In this document: positions 7,805 to 15,750 of the stretch, one piece after another | Position numbering within the stretch: position 1 is the first letter of the stretch | How the letters are laid out: each line of letters opens with the position of its first letter | Assembly: GCF_000285535.1 (NCBI RefSeq) | Contig: NZ_HE610985.1 | Coordinates: 1,438,551 to 1,502,550, forward strand | Direction: 5' to 3' | DNA: 64,000 nucleotides | From: Bacillus timonensis | Lineage (GTDB): Bacteria > Bacillota > Bacilli > Bacillales > Bacillaceae_L | Program-made: the position numbers and the translations under genes | Notes under the pieces: generated by a model | What the model saw: only the letters and a program-made list of their open reading frames with translations | What the model was told of the DNA's origin: nothing | Database searches by the model: none

Positions 7805-8575
7805 CTATAAAATCGAAAGGATTTGCATGGCATAGTGCCCAAGCCAGAGCATAATCACAAAATAAAGGATAAAAATGATATCGAATTTGGATAAAGCGAG
7901 TACATAGTAAAACGTTCGTTTCTTTTGGTTTGTAAATCGTTTTGCTTCCATTGCTACTGCAATTCGATGGGCACGTCTAATACTTTGTGATAATAAGGGA
8001 ATAGAATAAGCTTGTAGTCTAAAAAAGATAGAATTCAACCCTTTTTGACGCTCAACCCCACGAACACGCATCGCATTTTGTATGGTTTGAAACTCTTCAA
8101 TCATAATAGGAATTAATCGTAACCCCGCCATAAAACTATATGCGTATTTGGGAGGCATCTTTAATTGCTGCATCAATGAATAAAAAAGAAAAACCGGCCT
8201 TGTAGTTAAAGCAAATGTTAAGCCTATCCCCGCAAAAATAATTCCTCTAAACCCGACAATAAGCCCTTTATATATGCTTTCCTCTGATATTATAATCAAG
8301 CCCCACTTAAACAGTACATTCTCTCCTTTCCCAAATAGAATCATAGAGGATGAGGTTGAGAGAAATATGATGAAAAATGGCAACGTTAGTAATAAGATTT
8401 TTTTAAAAGAATGTCCCGTGAAACAAAAAAATAAAATAAATACAACTAGCGAGGTGTGAATGAGTAGATAAAGATTATCAATAAATAATATAACTATACA
8501 TAAACTGACTACTACCAACAGCTTTATACTGGGATTAATTCTATGTAGCCATGTTTCTTTACTTAACAGCTCCAT
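7805..8575 (-). CDS. ykoC: ECF transporter transmembrane subunit YkoC (EcfT)
   Basis: At 256 residues (B. subtilis YkoC is 254) this is the coupling membrane subunit of the hydroxymethylpyrimidine/thiamine ECF importer. It has five or six hydrophobic spans. The two cytoplasmic coupling helices carry the family's Ala-Arg-Gly type motifs, AMRVRGVERQKG and AMEAKRF, which contact the ATPases. Start ATG at 8575 has GGGAGAAAGGA upstream. It is third of three ECF genes in the order ykoE-ykoD-ykoC, with a 20-base gap to ykoD, and falls under the TPP riboswitch. Confidence 0.9.
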   Translation of the reverse strand: MELLSKETWLHRINPSIKLLVVVSLCIVILFIDNLYLLIHTSLVVFILFFCFTGHSFKKILLLTLPFFIIFLSTSSSMILFGKGENVLFKWGLIIISEESIYKGLIVGFRGIIFAGIGLTFALTTRPVFLFYSLMQQLKMPPKYAYSFMAGLRLIPIMIEEFQTIQNAMRVRGVERQKGLNSIFFRLQAYSIPLLSQSIRRAHRIAVAMEAKRFTNQKKRTFYYVLALSKFDIIFILYFVIMLWLGHYAMQILSIL

Positions 8576-8595
8576 AAATAGTTTCCTTTCTCCCT

Positions 8596-10059
8596 TTAAA
8601 CAGACACGATGGTATGGTGAACCTTTGACTTTTTTACCATTTCATCTTTTATCAATTCTCCATTGTCTATTGTCCAAACCCTTGTCGCAAAGTACTCTTC
8701 AATTTTCATGTCATGTGTAACCATAATAATCGTCTTATTCTTTTGTCTGTAATATTCTAATAATGTAAGGAGTGCAAATGTATTTTTTGAATCAAGTCCA
8801 AATGTAGGCTCATCTAACAAAAGAATTTGCTGACCCCTCACGATTGAGGCTGCTACACTTAATCTTCTTTTTTGCCCCATTGATAACTGATAAGGATGTT
8901 TATCTTTATGCTTCGTGAGGTGAAAGGTTTGTAGTAGTTCCTCTACCGTTTCTGCTATTTCTTGTTCGTCCTGTTTTTCAATTCTTAATGAAAATGCAAT
9001 TTCCTCAAAAACAGAGTTTGTGATAAATTGAAGCTCAGGGTTTTGAAAAACAAAGGTCATCAATCTGTTCAGCACTTTACCATTTGTAATTGTCTTTCCA
9101 TATAGCGAATAATGCCCTGTTGTCTTAATGAACTGCATGAGTGAGTGTAGTAAAGTACTTTTTCCAGCACCATTCTTCCCTTTTATCACAATCCACTCCC
9201 CTGTGTGAACCTTGACATCATTTACACAAATTTTTTCCTTCGACTGCCTAAATCCCTTAAATTGTGTAAGGCTAATAACTGGAGGATTTTCTAGATTTGG
9301 ACTACCTTGTTGCCCCCATTCAAAATCTTCTACGAAGTGATTCCATGCCCCAGGATACCAAATACCATATTCTTTCATGAACGTTTTATAATTTGATAAA
9401 ATCTCTATCTTATTACCATCAGCAACGATTTCTCCAGTATCATTAAAAAGGATGATTCGGTCCACAAGTTCAAGAACATGGTCCAGCTTATGCTCCACAA
9501 TTACTAATGTTTTATCGTCCCCGATTCCCTTAATTACCTCCCAAATCTCTTTTGTTCCAACTTGATCAAGCATGGCTGTCGGCTCATCTAAAAACAAAAC
9601 ATCGGGATTTAGCGCCAAAACTGCAGCTAAGGCTAAACGTTGTTTGTTTCCCCCAGACAAAGTCTGAATATTTGTATGGATATTTTCTAAGTTCAACCCA
9701 ACCTGGTTTAAATGACTTTTAATACACTCTTCCATTTGCTCCCTAGGAATTTGTAAATTTTCCAGGACAAATGCAATTTCCTCATCAACAAATGGCATAC
9801 AAAACTGAGAGTCTGGATCTTGAAAAACATAGCCCCATTGTAATGGCACCTGTAATTTGTTCAGTTTCATTGGTACTTCAATTGAGTTCGGAATAATCCC
9901 ACTTAGTACTTGAAGGAGTGTTGATTTCCCACACCCGGATGGGCCGAGAAGTAAAATCTTTTCTCCCTTTTTGACATGACAAGATAAGTCCTTAAAAAGT
10001 AAGGACTCATCTCCCGGAAACTTTAATCGTAGTTTTTCTACATAGGCAATTGATTCCAT
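8596..10059 (-). CDS. ykoD: ECF transporter duplicated ATPase YkoD
   Basis: One polypeptide carries two ABC ATPase domains. The first (about 5-240) has GPSGCGKSTLL, LSGGNKQRLALA and VLFLDEPTAML; the second (about 265-470) has GKNGAGKSTLL, LSMGQKRRLSVA and ILLLDEPTFGL. The protein thus combines the EcfA and EcfA' roles, as in B. subtilis YkoD (490 residues). I place the start at ATG 10059 (487 residues), where AAAGGGTG lies about 7 bases upstream. A frame extended to 10101 would overlap ykoE and lacks a ribosome binding site. It drives uptake of a pyrimidine precursor through YkoE and YkoC. Confidence 0.92.
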   Translation of the reverse strand: MESIAYVEKLRLKFPGDESLLFKDLSCHVKKGEKILLLGPSGCGKSTLLQVLSGIIPNSIEVPMKLNKLQVPLQWGYVFQDPDSQFCMPFVDEEIAFVLENLQIPREQMEECIKSHLNQVGLNLENIHTNIQTLSGGNKQRLALAAVLALNPDVLFLDEPTAMLDQVGTKEIWEVIKGIGDDKTLVIVEHKLDHVLELVDRIILFNDTGEIVADGNKIEILSNYKTFMKEYGIWYPGAWNHFVEDFEWGQQGSPNLENPPVISLTQFKGFRQSKEKICVNDVKVHTGEWIVIKGKNGAGKSTLLHSLMQFIKTTGHYSLYGKTITNGKVLNRLMTFVFQNPELQFITNSVFEEIAFSLRIEKQDEQEIAETVEELLQTFHLTKHKDKHPYQLSMGQKRRLSVAASIVRGQQILLLDEPTFGLDSKNTFALLTLLEYYRQKNKTIIMVTHDMKIEEYFATRVWTIDNGELIKDEMVKKSKVHHTIVSV

Positions 10060-10072
10060 TTTCGACACCCTT

Positions 10073-10657
10073 TTATTTTTGATCAAGTGCATCAAAGTCA
10101 TTTTTCGATAGTGGGCGTACTAGATTCGTAACTCCCGTCATCTCTAACACTCTTACAAGGTAGTATGCAAATAAACCGGCAAATAGGATAGACCCAACAA
10201 ATCTAGCAATTAGAAATAAAAGTAGATTCCACGCAACTAAATCCCCTATTTCTCCATAGGCCAAATCCATCATTACAGATCCCAAGCATGAAGCTAAAGC
10301 TGCTAACACAACCACAAACAGGTTATAGCTTTTATACCGAACTATCATAAATACTATTTCAGCAAACAGCCCCTGTACAACACCATAAAGAAGAACCGTT
10401 AGGCCCCATGGAGAACCTAATATAAATTCACCTGAAGCAGCGGCAATTTCCGCTAATAATGCAACTCCTGGCTTACGAATCACGAGATACGAAACAGTTG
10501 CGGCAATAAACCACATTCCATATAGAAATTGATCAGCATGAATCCCCATTGGCTTTACAATATAATATAAGGAGCCCCAAACTATATAAACAATTCCGAA
10601 TGCTATTGCAATCACAATTGTGACCAAAATATCGGTTAATTTTAACCCTTTGTTCAA
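10073..10657 (-). CDS. ykoE: ECF substrate-binding membrane protein YkoE
   Basis: This roughly 194-residue protein with about six hydrophobic spans is the S-component YkoE, which binds hydroxymethylpyrimidine or thiamine in the membrane. Segments such as WGSLYYIVKP and EFILGSPWGLTVLLYGVVQG are typical of the family. I choose TTG at 10657, because GGGAG lies 8 bases before it. The GTG at 10666 would sit within two bases of the same Shine-Dalgarno. The partner ykoF, present in the B. subtilis operon, is absent; tenA takes its place. Confidence 0.88.
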   Translation of the reverse strand: MNKGLKLTDILVTIVIAIAFGIVYIVWGSLYYIVKPMGIHADQFLYGMWFIAATVSYLVIRKPGVALLAEIAAASGEFILGSPWGLTVLLYGVVQGLFAEIVFMIVRYKSYNLFVVVLAALASCLGSVMMDLAYGEIGDLVAWNLLLFLIARFVGSILFAGLFAYYLVRVLEMTGVTNLVRPLSKNDFDALDQK

Positions 10658-10685
10658 AAATAACACTCCCTTTCATCTTAAGTGA

Positions 10686-11366
10686 TCATACAATTATTTG
10701 ATTATGAACTGGCCAACCCTCCAAACGGTAGGCCATTTCCCAAAAGGAGTATTCATATTGACTACTAATGATAAAATGTTCCTTCATACGGTCCCGGTCA
10801 GCTTGCGTTTTTTTATCCGCTACTTCATTTATTCTATCAATCTGTTCTTCTACTAGCTCTTTGAACCAATCCCCTCCGTAGGCTGCAATCCATTCCTGGT
10901 AGATAGGTTCCTCTGGTTTACAACTTTTAAGCTTTTCTCCAATTTCATAATATAACCAGTAACAGGGCAATAAAGCAGCAATTACATCACCTAAATGCCC
11001 AGAATATGCGGCTCTATACAAGTGTGATGTATACGCGTAAGCTGTCGGCGCAGGTTTGAAGGTAGTTCTCTCTTCTTCTGTAATCCCTAGTCTCTCTGAA
11101 AAACTTTTATGCAACGCTAATTCAGCTTCATATGTACCTTGTGTATGAATTGCAAGCCGGTTTGTCGTGTGTAAATCATCTGCTTTTGCTGCACCTAATG
11201 CCTGCACCTTTGCAAAATGAGTTAAATAATAGGCGTCTTGCATAACATAGTACCGGAAGCACTTAATGGGCAATGTCCCGTTCCCAATTCCTTTGACAAA
11301 AGGATGATTAAAACTTGCCTCCCAAATGTCGTTTGCCTCTTTGCGAATTTCCTCTGAAAATAACAT
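10686..11366 (-). CDS. tenA: Thiaminase II / aminopyrimidine aminohydrolase TenA
   Basis: The 226-residue protein (B. subtilis TenA is 236) hydrolyses base-degraded thiamine or aminopyrimidine to hydroxymethylpyrimidine for reuse. The catalytic cysteine lies in AALLPCYWLYYEIG and the active-site glutamate in EYSFWEMAYR. The start is ATG at 11366, since GGGAGGT lies 9 bases upstream. A longer GTG start at 11384 would put that Shine-Dalgarno inside the coding sequence. It is first gene after the TPP riboswitch and precedes ykoE, so import and salvage of the pyrimidine are co-regulated. Confidence 0.95.
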   Translation of the reverse strand: MLFSEEIRKEANDIWEASFNHPFVKGIGNGTLPIKCFRYYVMQDAYYLTHFAKVQALGAAKADDLHTTNRLAIHTQGTYEAELALHKSFSERLGITEEERTTFKPAPTAYAYTSHLYRAAYSGHLGDVIAALLPCYWLYYEIGEKLKSCKPEEPIYQEWIAAYGGDWFKELVEEQIDRINEVADKKTQADRDRMKEHFIISSQYEYSFWEMAYRLEGWPVHNQIIV

Positions 11367-11403
11367 CTTTACTTTACCTCCCACATGTTATTTGCAAAAT
11401 AAA

Positions 11404-11445
11404 AAACCACCTTCTCTACACAGCGTAGTGTAAAGAAAGTGGTTT
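11404..11445 (-). terminator. Riboswitch expression-platform terminator
   Basis: On the minus strand AAACCACTTTCTTTACAC pairs with GTGTAGAGAAGGTGGTTT, followed by TTTATTTT. It lies between the TPP aptamer and tenA and would form when TPP is bound, stopping transcription. Confidence 0.85.
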
Positions 11446-11482
11446 AGAAGTAGACATAAAAAATACAAATAGACTATTTCCC

Positions 11483-11626
11483 CACTTCCCTACGCTGGTA
11501 CAAACCAGATCAGGTTCTAAGGGTCTCGAGGTTATGAAAAATCAATCCTCAATCTCAGCCTTTTGTAAATGATTCAAGAAAACGACTCTGTATCATTTAC
11601 CTTTCTTAAAGGCTCCCCTAGTGGAA
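11483..11626 (-). ncRNA. TPP (THI-box) riboswitch
   Basis: The minus strand carries the conserved TPP aptamer: CACTAGGGGAGCCT at the 5' side, the GGCTGAGA pyrimidine-binding segment, and ACCCTTAGAACCTGATCTGG followed by TACCAGCGTAGGGAAG at the 3' side. The variable P3 arm between AGCCT and GGCTGAGA is long. With the terminator at 11404-11445 it should switch off the tenA-ykoEDC operon when thiamine pyrophosphate is plentiful. Confidence 0.97.
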
Positions 11627-11705
11627 TTACAATTATTTATGCAATTTTCTCATTTCTAATCATAACATGCTGTAAAAGTTAATCAAGACCTTTTTTTACG
11701 TTCAA

Positions 11706-12023
11706 CTATTCTTCTACATAAACAGCAGTACCATAAGCAATAATTTCAGAGGCATTTTGCATGACCGATGAGGTTTGTAGACGCATCCCAATAATTGCAT
11801 TTGCACCCTTTGTTTTCGCATCATCTACCATTCTGCCAATTGCTTTCTGACGAGCTTCTTTTAACATTTCTGTGTAATCGGAAATTTCTCCTCCAACAAT
11901 TGTCTTCAATCCTGCCATGATATCTTTGCCAATGTGCTTGGATTGAACTGTACCTCCTCTTACAAATCCCTTTAATTCTTTAATCTCTTTACCGGGTACA
12001 AAATCAGTAGTCACGATAATCAT
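11706..12023 (-). CDS. YbjQ/DUF74 family protein
   Basis: The 105-residue protein is a small pentameric-fold YbjQ (DUF74) protein, a family sometimes called heavy-metal-binding from one structure but without an established role. Recognisable segments are VTTDFVPGKEI, FVRGGTVQSKHIGKDI, ANAIIGMRLQTSSVM and EIIAYGTAV. The start ATG at 12023 has GAGGAGG 9 bases upstream. An upstream in-frame ATG at 12032 abuts that Shine-Dalgarno and is rejected. It overlaps the yxlE-like gene by 20 bases, so it appears to be the last gene of the SigY operon, where B. subtilis has the yxlFG ABC transporter instead. Confidence 0.88.
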   Translation of the reverse strand: MIIVTTDFVPGKEIKELKGFVRGGTVQSKHIGKDIMAGLKTIVGGEISDYTEMLKEARQKAIGRMVDDAKTKGANAIIGMRLQTSSVMQNASEIIAYGTAVYVEE

Positions 12024-12213
12024 TTTCGTCATCCTCCTCTTTCTCACGTTTTCGTTCCCAAACTAATAGGGCAAATAATAGAACAATGGCAACCATGTAA
12101 AATGCATAAAACGTCAGCGCCTTTGAAATATCAATAAACAAAAATACAATGCCTACGATTTGTCCTACAATGGCTATCATCAATACAATATATTTCGCAA
12201 TATTCCTCATCAT
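12004..12213 (-). CDS. yxlE: Small two-span membrane protein, YxlE-like
   Basis: The 69-residue protein has two hydrophobic spans (about 7-29 and 33-52) followed by a strongly charged tail (WERKREKEEDDENDYRDY). By position in sigY-yxlC-yxlD-yxlE order and by size it corresponds to B. subtilis YxlE (62 residues), a negative modulator of SigY. Its ATG overlaps the stop of the preceding gene, indicating coupled translation. The symbol rests mainly on synteny, since small membrane proteins align poorly. Confidence 0.65.
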   Translation of the reverse strand: MMRNIAKYIVLMIAIVGQIVGIVFLFIDISKALTFYAFYMVAIVLLFALLVWERKREKEEDDENDYRDY

Positions 12214-12413
12214 TCCCTACCTGCTCTACGTCGATAGATTTTTCTTGCAAATATAAGATAAAAAACAATAGGCATTGGAGTTTGAATTAATCCCCAAATT
12301 CCCCAAAACCAGTAATTATGTCCCCGCTTTCTTGCGTCTAAAAACAGCCAAAAACTTTGAATGAGAAGTATGACTACGATTACTATCCAAAACTTGATAT
12401 CATACGTCTTCAT
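12210..12413 (-). CDS. yxlD: SigY anti-sigma component YxlD-like
   Basis: The 67-residue protein has two membrane spans joined by a short loop with WLFLDARKRGHNYWFWGIWG, a pattern seen in the PLDc_N/YxlD family, and a basic C-terminus. B. subtilis YxlD (68 residues) acts with YxlC to hold SigY inactive. It overlaps yxlC by four bases upstream and yxlE by four bases downstream, making a tightly coupled set. Confidence 0.78.
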   Translation of the reverse strand: MKTYDIKFWIVIVVILLIQSFWLFLDARKRGHNYWFWGIWGLIQTPMPIVFYLIFARKIYRRRAGRE

Positions 12414-12760
12414 GTACCCATCACCCGTTTCCGATAACGGTAAAAGCTATAAATAGGAAAGCTGATTGTTGCAATACCCTGAATGATGATAAAGGCAGTC
12501 GGCAATTGAAAAAATGCCGTGATTAGGCCAGTCATAATGAACAAAGCAATTAAAATAAATCTAGATAGATCTCGCCTAAATTTCTTCTTTTGTTTTTGTT
12601 GTTCTACCGCGACCATTTGTTCAAATACCTGTAGATCAGGAGTGAAAACCGAATAATGGTGATCTATTTTAGCCAGTGCCTCATTTATTTCTTGAATCGT
12701 TTCTGGATCCTCTTCATGTCGTTGTTCGTTCTTTAGTAGGATTAGTTTGTTTTTCCTCAT
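12410..12760 (-). CDS. yxlC: Anti-SigY factor YxlC-like (DUF5345)
   Basis: The 116-residue protein has a polar cytoplasmic N-terminus of about 65 residues containing DPETIQEINEALAKID, then two hydrophobic spans. This matches YxlC (106 residues), the anti-sigma factor of SigY in B. subtilis. The start ATG at 12760 lies inside the sigma gene's 3' end, with AAGGAG 10 bases upstream, so the two genes overlap by 47 bases. The soluble N-terminus would bind the sigma factor and the spans would hold the complex at the membrane with YxlD. Confidence 0.82.
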   Translation of the reverse strand: MRKNKLILLKNEQRHEEDPETIQEINEALAKIDHHYSVFTPDLQVFEQMVAVEQQKQKKKFRRDLSRFILIALFIMTGLITAFFQLPTAFIIIQGIATISFPIYSFYRYRKRVMGT

Positions 12761-13277
12761 TGGGCCTCAACTCCTTTCTTACTGTTTGGATTCCATTATG
12801 TATTCTTGATTTAACAGTACCAATGGCGATATGAAGCATTTCTGCAATTTCTTCATACGAATAGCCATAATAATGTTTTAGAACAATTGGAATCCGAATT
12901 TCATCAGAAAGTCTACCAAGTGCATTAAGGACATCATTCCAATCCTCTGACTGATTTTCAAATTGCCACTTCATTTTACGTAATGCCTGTTCTTGTTGCT
13001 GAAAATTTTGTTCGCGTTTCTTTTTACGGAGATCGTCAATGTATAAGTTTGTCGCAATTGTTATAAGCCATGAGGAGAATTTTGCTTTACCGTTATACAT
13101 TTTGATTTTTTCCATACTCTTCATCATCGCTTCCTGTGCTAAGTCTTCAGCCGTATCAGGCTTCATTGTAACTTTTATTAAGTATTTTACTAAAAAAGGA
13201 TAATGCTCCTTAAAAAGCATCGCAAACGCGAGTGAATCACCACGCTTTGCACTGCGAATTAGTTCCTTTTCATCCAT
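12714..13277 (-). CDS. sigY: ECF sigma factor SigY
   Basis: The 187-residue ECF sigma factor has region 2 (FKEHYPFLVKYL, then AEDLAQEAMMKSMEKI) and region 4 (IPIVLKHYYGYSYEEIAEML, then HIAIGTVKSRIHNG). I choose ATG at 13277 with GGGGGAG 10 bases upstream. A frame extended to 13310 has no ribosome binding site. Its gene is followed by yxlC, yxlD and yxlE homologues, which identifies it as SigY instead of another ECF factor. An ECF-type promoter precedes it, consistent with autoregulation. SigY in B. subtilis responds to nitrogen starvation and maintains an SP-beta prophage bacteriocin. Confidence 0.9.
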   Translation of the reverse strand: MDEKELIRSAKRGDSLAFAMLFKEHYPFLVKYLIKVTMKPDTAEDLAQEAMMKSMEKIKMYNGKAKFSSWLITIATNLYIDDLRKKKREQNFQQQEQALRKMKWQFENQSEDWNDVLNALGRLSDEIRIPIVLKHYYGYSYEEIAEMLHIAIGTVKSRIHNGIQTVRKELRPNEEKQTNPTKERTTT

Positions 13278-13327
13278 GCAATGAATTCTCCCCCAAGAAG
13301 ATTTGGTCATCTTTATTTTGTTAATAA

Positions 13328-13353
13328 TACGAATAAACCAATCAAAAAGTTCA
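13328..13353 (-). promoter_or_regulatory. ECF-type (SigY autoregulatory) promoter
   Basis: On the minus strand TGAAC (13353-13349) and CGTA (13331-13328) are separated by 17 bases, the layout of B. subtilis ECF sigma promoters, which for SigY read TGAAC...CGTC. It lies about 50 bases upstream of sigY, with no better SigA promoter nearby. Confidence 0.7.
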
Positions 13354-13400
13354 CTTCAGCTAAAATTTTTTTATTAAGTTCATTTTCCCCAGTTTAACAA

Positions 13401-13500
13401 AGAAAAGCACAAGGCGTTCGCTAATCGGCGGCAATCATAAGTAAAGCGCTAACTGAAAGCGCTTGGCTTGCCAGAGAGCCGATGGACCGTGGAGCTAGAC
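13401..13500 (+). repeat. Dispersed intergenic repeat, copy 2 (ends in GGAGCTAGAC)
   Basis: This 100-base unit starts AGAAAAGCACAAGGCG and ends GGAGCTAGAC, and aligns with the units at 2114-2236 and 61179-61299. Its central variable part is about 20 bases shorter. The ends can pair (TAATCGGC with GCCGATGG). It lies between the sigY promoter and the floT terminator. Confidence 0.75.
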
Positions 13501-13506
13501 ACCCAA

Positions 13507-13546
13507 AAAAAGAAGCCAGAACCATAGGTAGGTCTGGCTTCTTTTT
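13507..13546 (-). terminator. Intrinsic terminator of floT
   Basis: AAAAAGAAGCCAGA at 13507-13520 pairs perfectly with 13533-13546; T-runs follow on both strands. It lies 8 bases past the floT stop. Confidence 0.88.
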
Positions 13547-13553
13547 CAAAAAA

Positions 13554-15089
13554 TCATTGATTATCTGTTGCTTCATTTTTTCTAGATTGGACTAGTTCAT
13601 CAGTTAAATTATCGATGCTGTTTCTCACATTTCCTTTACCCGATAGGTTTTCAATAATTTCTTTTACATCAATACCTGATGATGCTTTTAACGATTCTTG
13701 AAGAGTTGACATTAGGTTTGTCGCATAACCGGTTACTTTGTTTGCACCACTATTTTCCCCGCTACTGCCAGTATCCACAACCGTAATCTTATCAATATTT
13801 GATAATGGTGCAGCGACTTCTTTTGCATATTGAGGTAGCATTTTAATAACCATATCTAGGATAGCTGCTTTTCCATACTGTTCGAATGCTTCGGCAATTT
13901 TTTGTTTTGCTTCCGCTTCAGCAAGACCTTTTAAGCGAATAATATCTGCTTCAGATTCCCCTTGTGCACGCTGGGCTTCTGCTTTTGCTAAACCATCGAT
14001 ACGAATCTTCTCGGCTTCGGCTTTTGCCATGGCTTCGATTCGATATTTATTTGCATCTGCTTCTGCCAATTGTTTCGCCTTTTCTGCTTCTGCCGCTTGA
14101 ACAACTGCATAACGATCAGCATCCGCTTTCTTCTTAACCTCTGAATCATATTGCTTTTCACGACGTAAAATTTCTTTTTCTTCGAGCTCAATTTGTTTCT
14201 GTCTTTCAATAATCTGTATTTGCATTTGCTGCTCAGTAACCTCTTGTTTTGCTCTAGCTTCTTCTAAGTGGTAGGCTTGGTCAGCACGCGCTTTTGCGAT
14301 ATCCTGCTCTCTTCGGAACTCGGCAATTTTCAATTGGTTAATCTTTTCTGCTTCCGCAACCTCTGTAGCACGCTCTAGCTCTGACTTCTGTGCTTCTTTC
14401 TCTGCTTCGGCACGTTTGATTCTTGTTTCTTTTTCAGCTTCTGCAGTTGCAATGTCTGCATCACGTTTAACTTGAGCAATTCTTGGCTTACCTAATGAAT
14501 CAAGGTAACCGTTCTTATCACGAACATCCTTGATAGTAAATGAGACAATGATAAGACCCATTTTTGCTAAGTCCTGTGATGCAACTCGTTGTACCTCTTG
14601 AGAGAACTTATCACGATTTTTATAGATTTCTTCAACGGTCATTGACCCAAGAATTGAACGAAGATGACCTTCTAATACTTCTCTTGCTTCATTTTCTCTA
14701 TCTTCTTTTCGTTTACCTAAAAATTGCTCTGCAGCCGTTGCAATTTCAGAAATAGATCCGCCGATTTTAATGATTGCTGTTCCATCGGCCATTACTGGTA
14801 CACCTTGCTCTGTATATACTTCAGGTGTTTGAACATCAAGTTTACTAGATAAGAGACTTAATGGCTCAGCCTGTTGGAAAACAGGAAGTACGAATGTACC
14901 GCCACCACGAACAATTTTGATCCGATTTCCTGATTCATCCACGTGAACATTTTTTCCACCTAAATAGCTTCCAGTAACAATTAAAGCTTCATCGGGACCT
15001 GCTGTTCTATACTTTGTAACAAAAACCCCAATAAGTGCAAGAAGTAAAAATGCGACAACTCCTATAACAATCCATATTCCTGTTGTCAT
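13554..15089 (-). CDS. floT: Flotillin FloT (YuaG)
   Basis: The 511-residue protein (B. subtilis FloT is 509) scaffolds functional membrane microdomains. An N-terminal membrane hairpin (about 5-27) is followed by an SPFH/band 7 domain (about 30-220). The flotillin coiled coil (about 220-390) holds the family's repeated EAEKEA/AEAEK stretches. The C-terminus (about 400-511) is Gly/Ser-containing. Start ATG at 15089 has GGGGGAAAT upstream. The ATG overlaps the end of yuaF by four bases, as in the SigW-controlled yuaF-floT-yuaI operon; yuaI is not present here. Confidence 0.96.
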   Translation of the reverse strand: MTTGIWIVIGVVAFLLLALIGVFVTKYRTAGPDEALIVTGSYLGGKNVHVDESGNRIKIVRGGGTFVLPVFQQAEPLSLLSSKLDVQTPEVYTEQGVPVMADGTAIIKIGGSISEIATAAEQFLGKRKEDRENEAREVLEGHLRSILGSMTVEEIYKNRDKFSQEVQRVASQDLAKMGLIIVSFTIKDVRDKNGYLDSLGKPRIAQVKRDADIATAEAEKETRIKRAEAEKEAQKSELERATEVAEAEKINQLKIAEFRREQDIAKARADQAYHLEEARAKQEVTEQQMQIQIIERQKQIELEEKEILRREKQYDSEVKKKADADRYAVVQAAEAEKAKQLAEADANKYRIEAMAKAEAEKIRIDGLAKAEAQRAQGESEADIIRLKGLAEAEAKQKIAEAFEQYGKAAILDMVIKMLPQYAKEVAAPLSNIDKITVVDTGSSGENSGANKVTGYATNLMSTLQESLKASSGIDVKEIIENLSGKGNVRNSIDNLTDELVQSRKNEATDNQ

Positions 15090-15631
15090 AGTTGATTTCC
15101 CCCTTTTATCGTCATATTTTGGTAAGGTAAGACGTAGACAACGCCTTCTTTACTATCTATAATAAGAACCTTTTCATCATAAGGAATTGGTTCGTTATTA
15201 AAGCTTTTTGCTGATTTTGCGATTGTTCCACTAATTCCTTCAATCACTACTTCACCGAAACCATCAACAGGGATTGAAGTAATGACTTTTCCAATTCGTC
15301 CTTTCAAATCCTCTTCTCTGTACACCATTGACTCTTCTGCAGAAGACAATGGAATTAATACGAAAACATTCAATAATGTAACTAAAATAAGTGCTAATAC
15401 GAGTGAAATAACAAAAATTAAGAAACTATGAAAGGAAAGTATTTTTTCAAAAATATAACCAGATGCGCTTAAAAACGTGAGGAATGAAAAAATGAGTGTA
15501 GGGCTCAGAAAGCTGTCAGGGAAGATTCCTTCTAAAAAATCACCAAATAGGATAAATAGAAGAGTACCTATTCCACTTATAACTAGACCAGCCAGATAGA
15601 TGGTTTGAATGTCATATCCGAATATTTCCAT
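15086..15631 (-). CDS. yuaF: NfeD-like membrane protein YuaF
   Basis: The roughly 181-residue protein has four hydrophobic spans (about 8-115) followed by a C-terminal OB-fold NfeD domain containing LKGRIGKVITSIPVDGFGEV. B. subtilis YuaF is 174 residues and works with FloT in membrane organisation. I choose ATG 15631 because GGAGGTGA lies 7 bases upstream. An upstream extension to 15676 would cover that site. A SigW-like promoter lies about 55 bases upstream. Confidence 0.92.
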   Translation of the reverse strand: MEIFGYDIQTIYLAGLVISGIGTLLFILFGDFLEGIFPDSFLSPTLIFSFLTFLSASGYIFEKILSFHSFLIFVISLVLALILVTLLNVFVLIPLSSAEESMVYREEDLKGRIGKVITSIPVDGFGEVVIEGISGTIAKSAKSFNNEPIPYDEKVLIIDSKEGVVYVLPYQNMTIKGGNQL

Positions 15632-15683
15632 AGCTTCACCTCCATATTTAACATCAATTTGAAATTTTCTATACATTGTTATT

Positions 15684-15710
15684 TACGGAATAGAGATGAA
15701 GAAGGTTTCA
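15684..15710 (-). promoter_or_regulatory. SigW-type ECF promoter of yuaF-floT
   Basis: On the minus strand TGAAAC (15710-15705) and CGTA (15687-15684) are 17 bases apart. This is the SigW consensus (TGAAAC, about 16-17 bases, CGTA) at the expected distance from yuaF. SigW control of this operon is established in B. subtilis. Confidence 0.82.
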
Positions 15711-15750
15711 CTTTTCCAAAAAAATTTTCTAGTCTTTTCTAAGTATAGAT

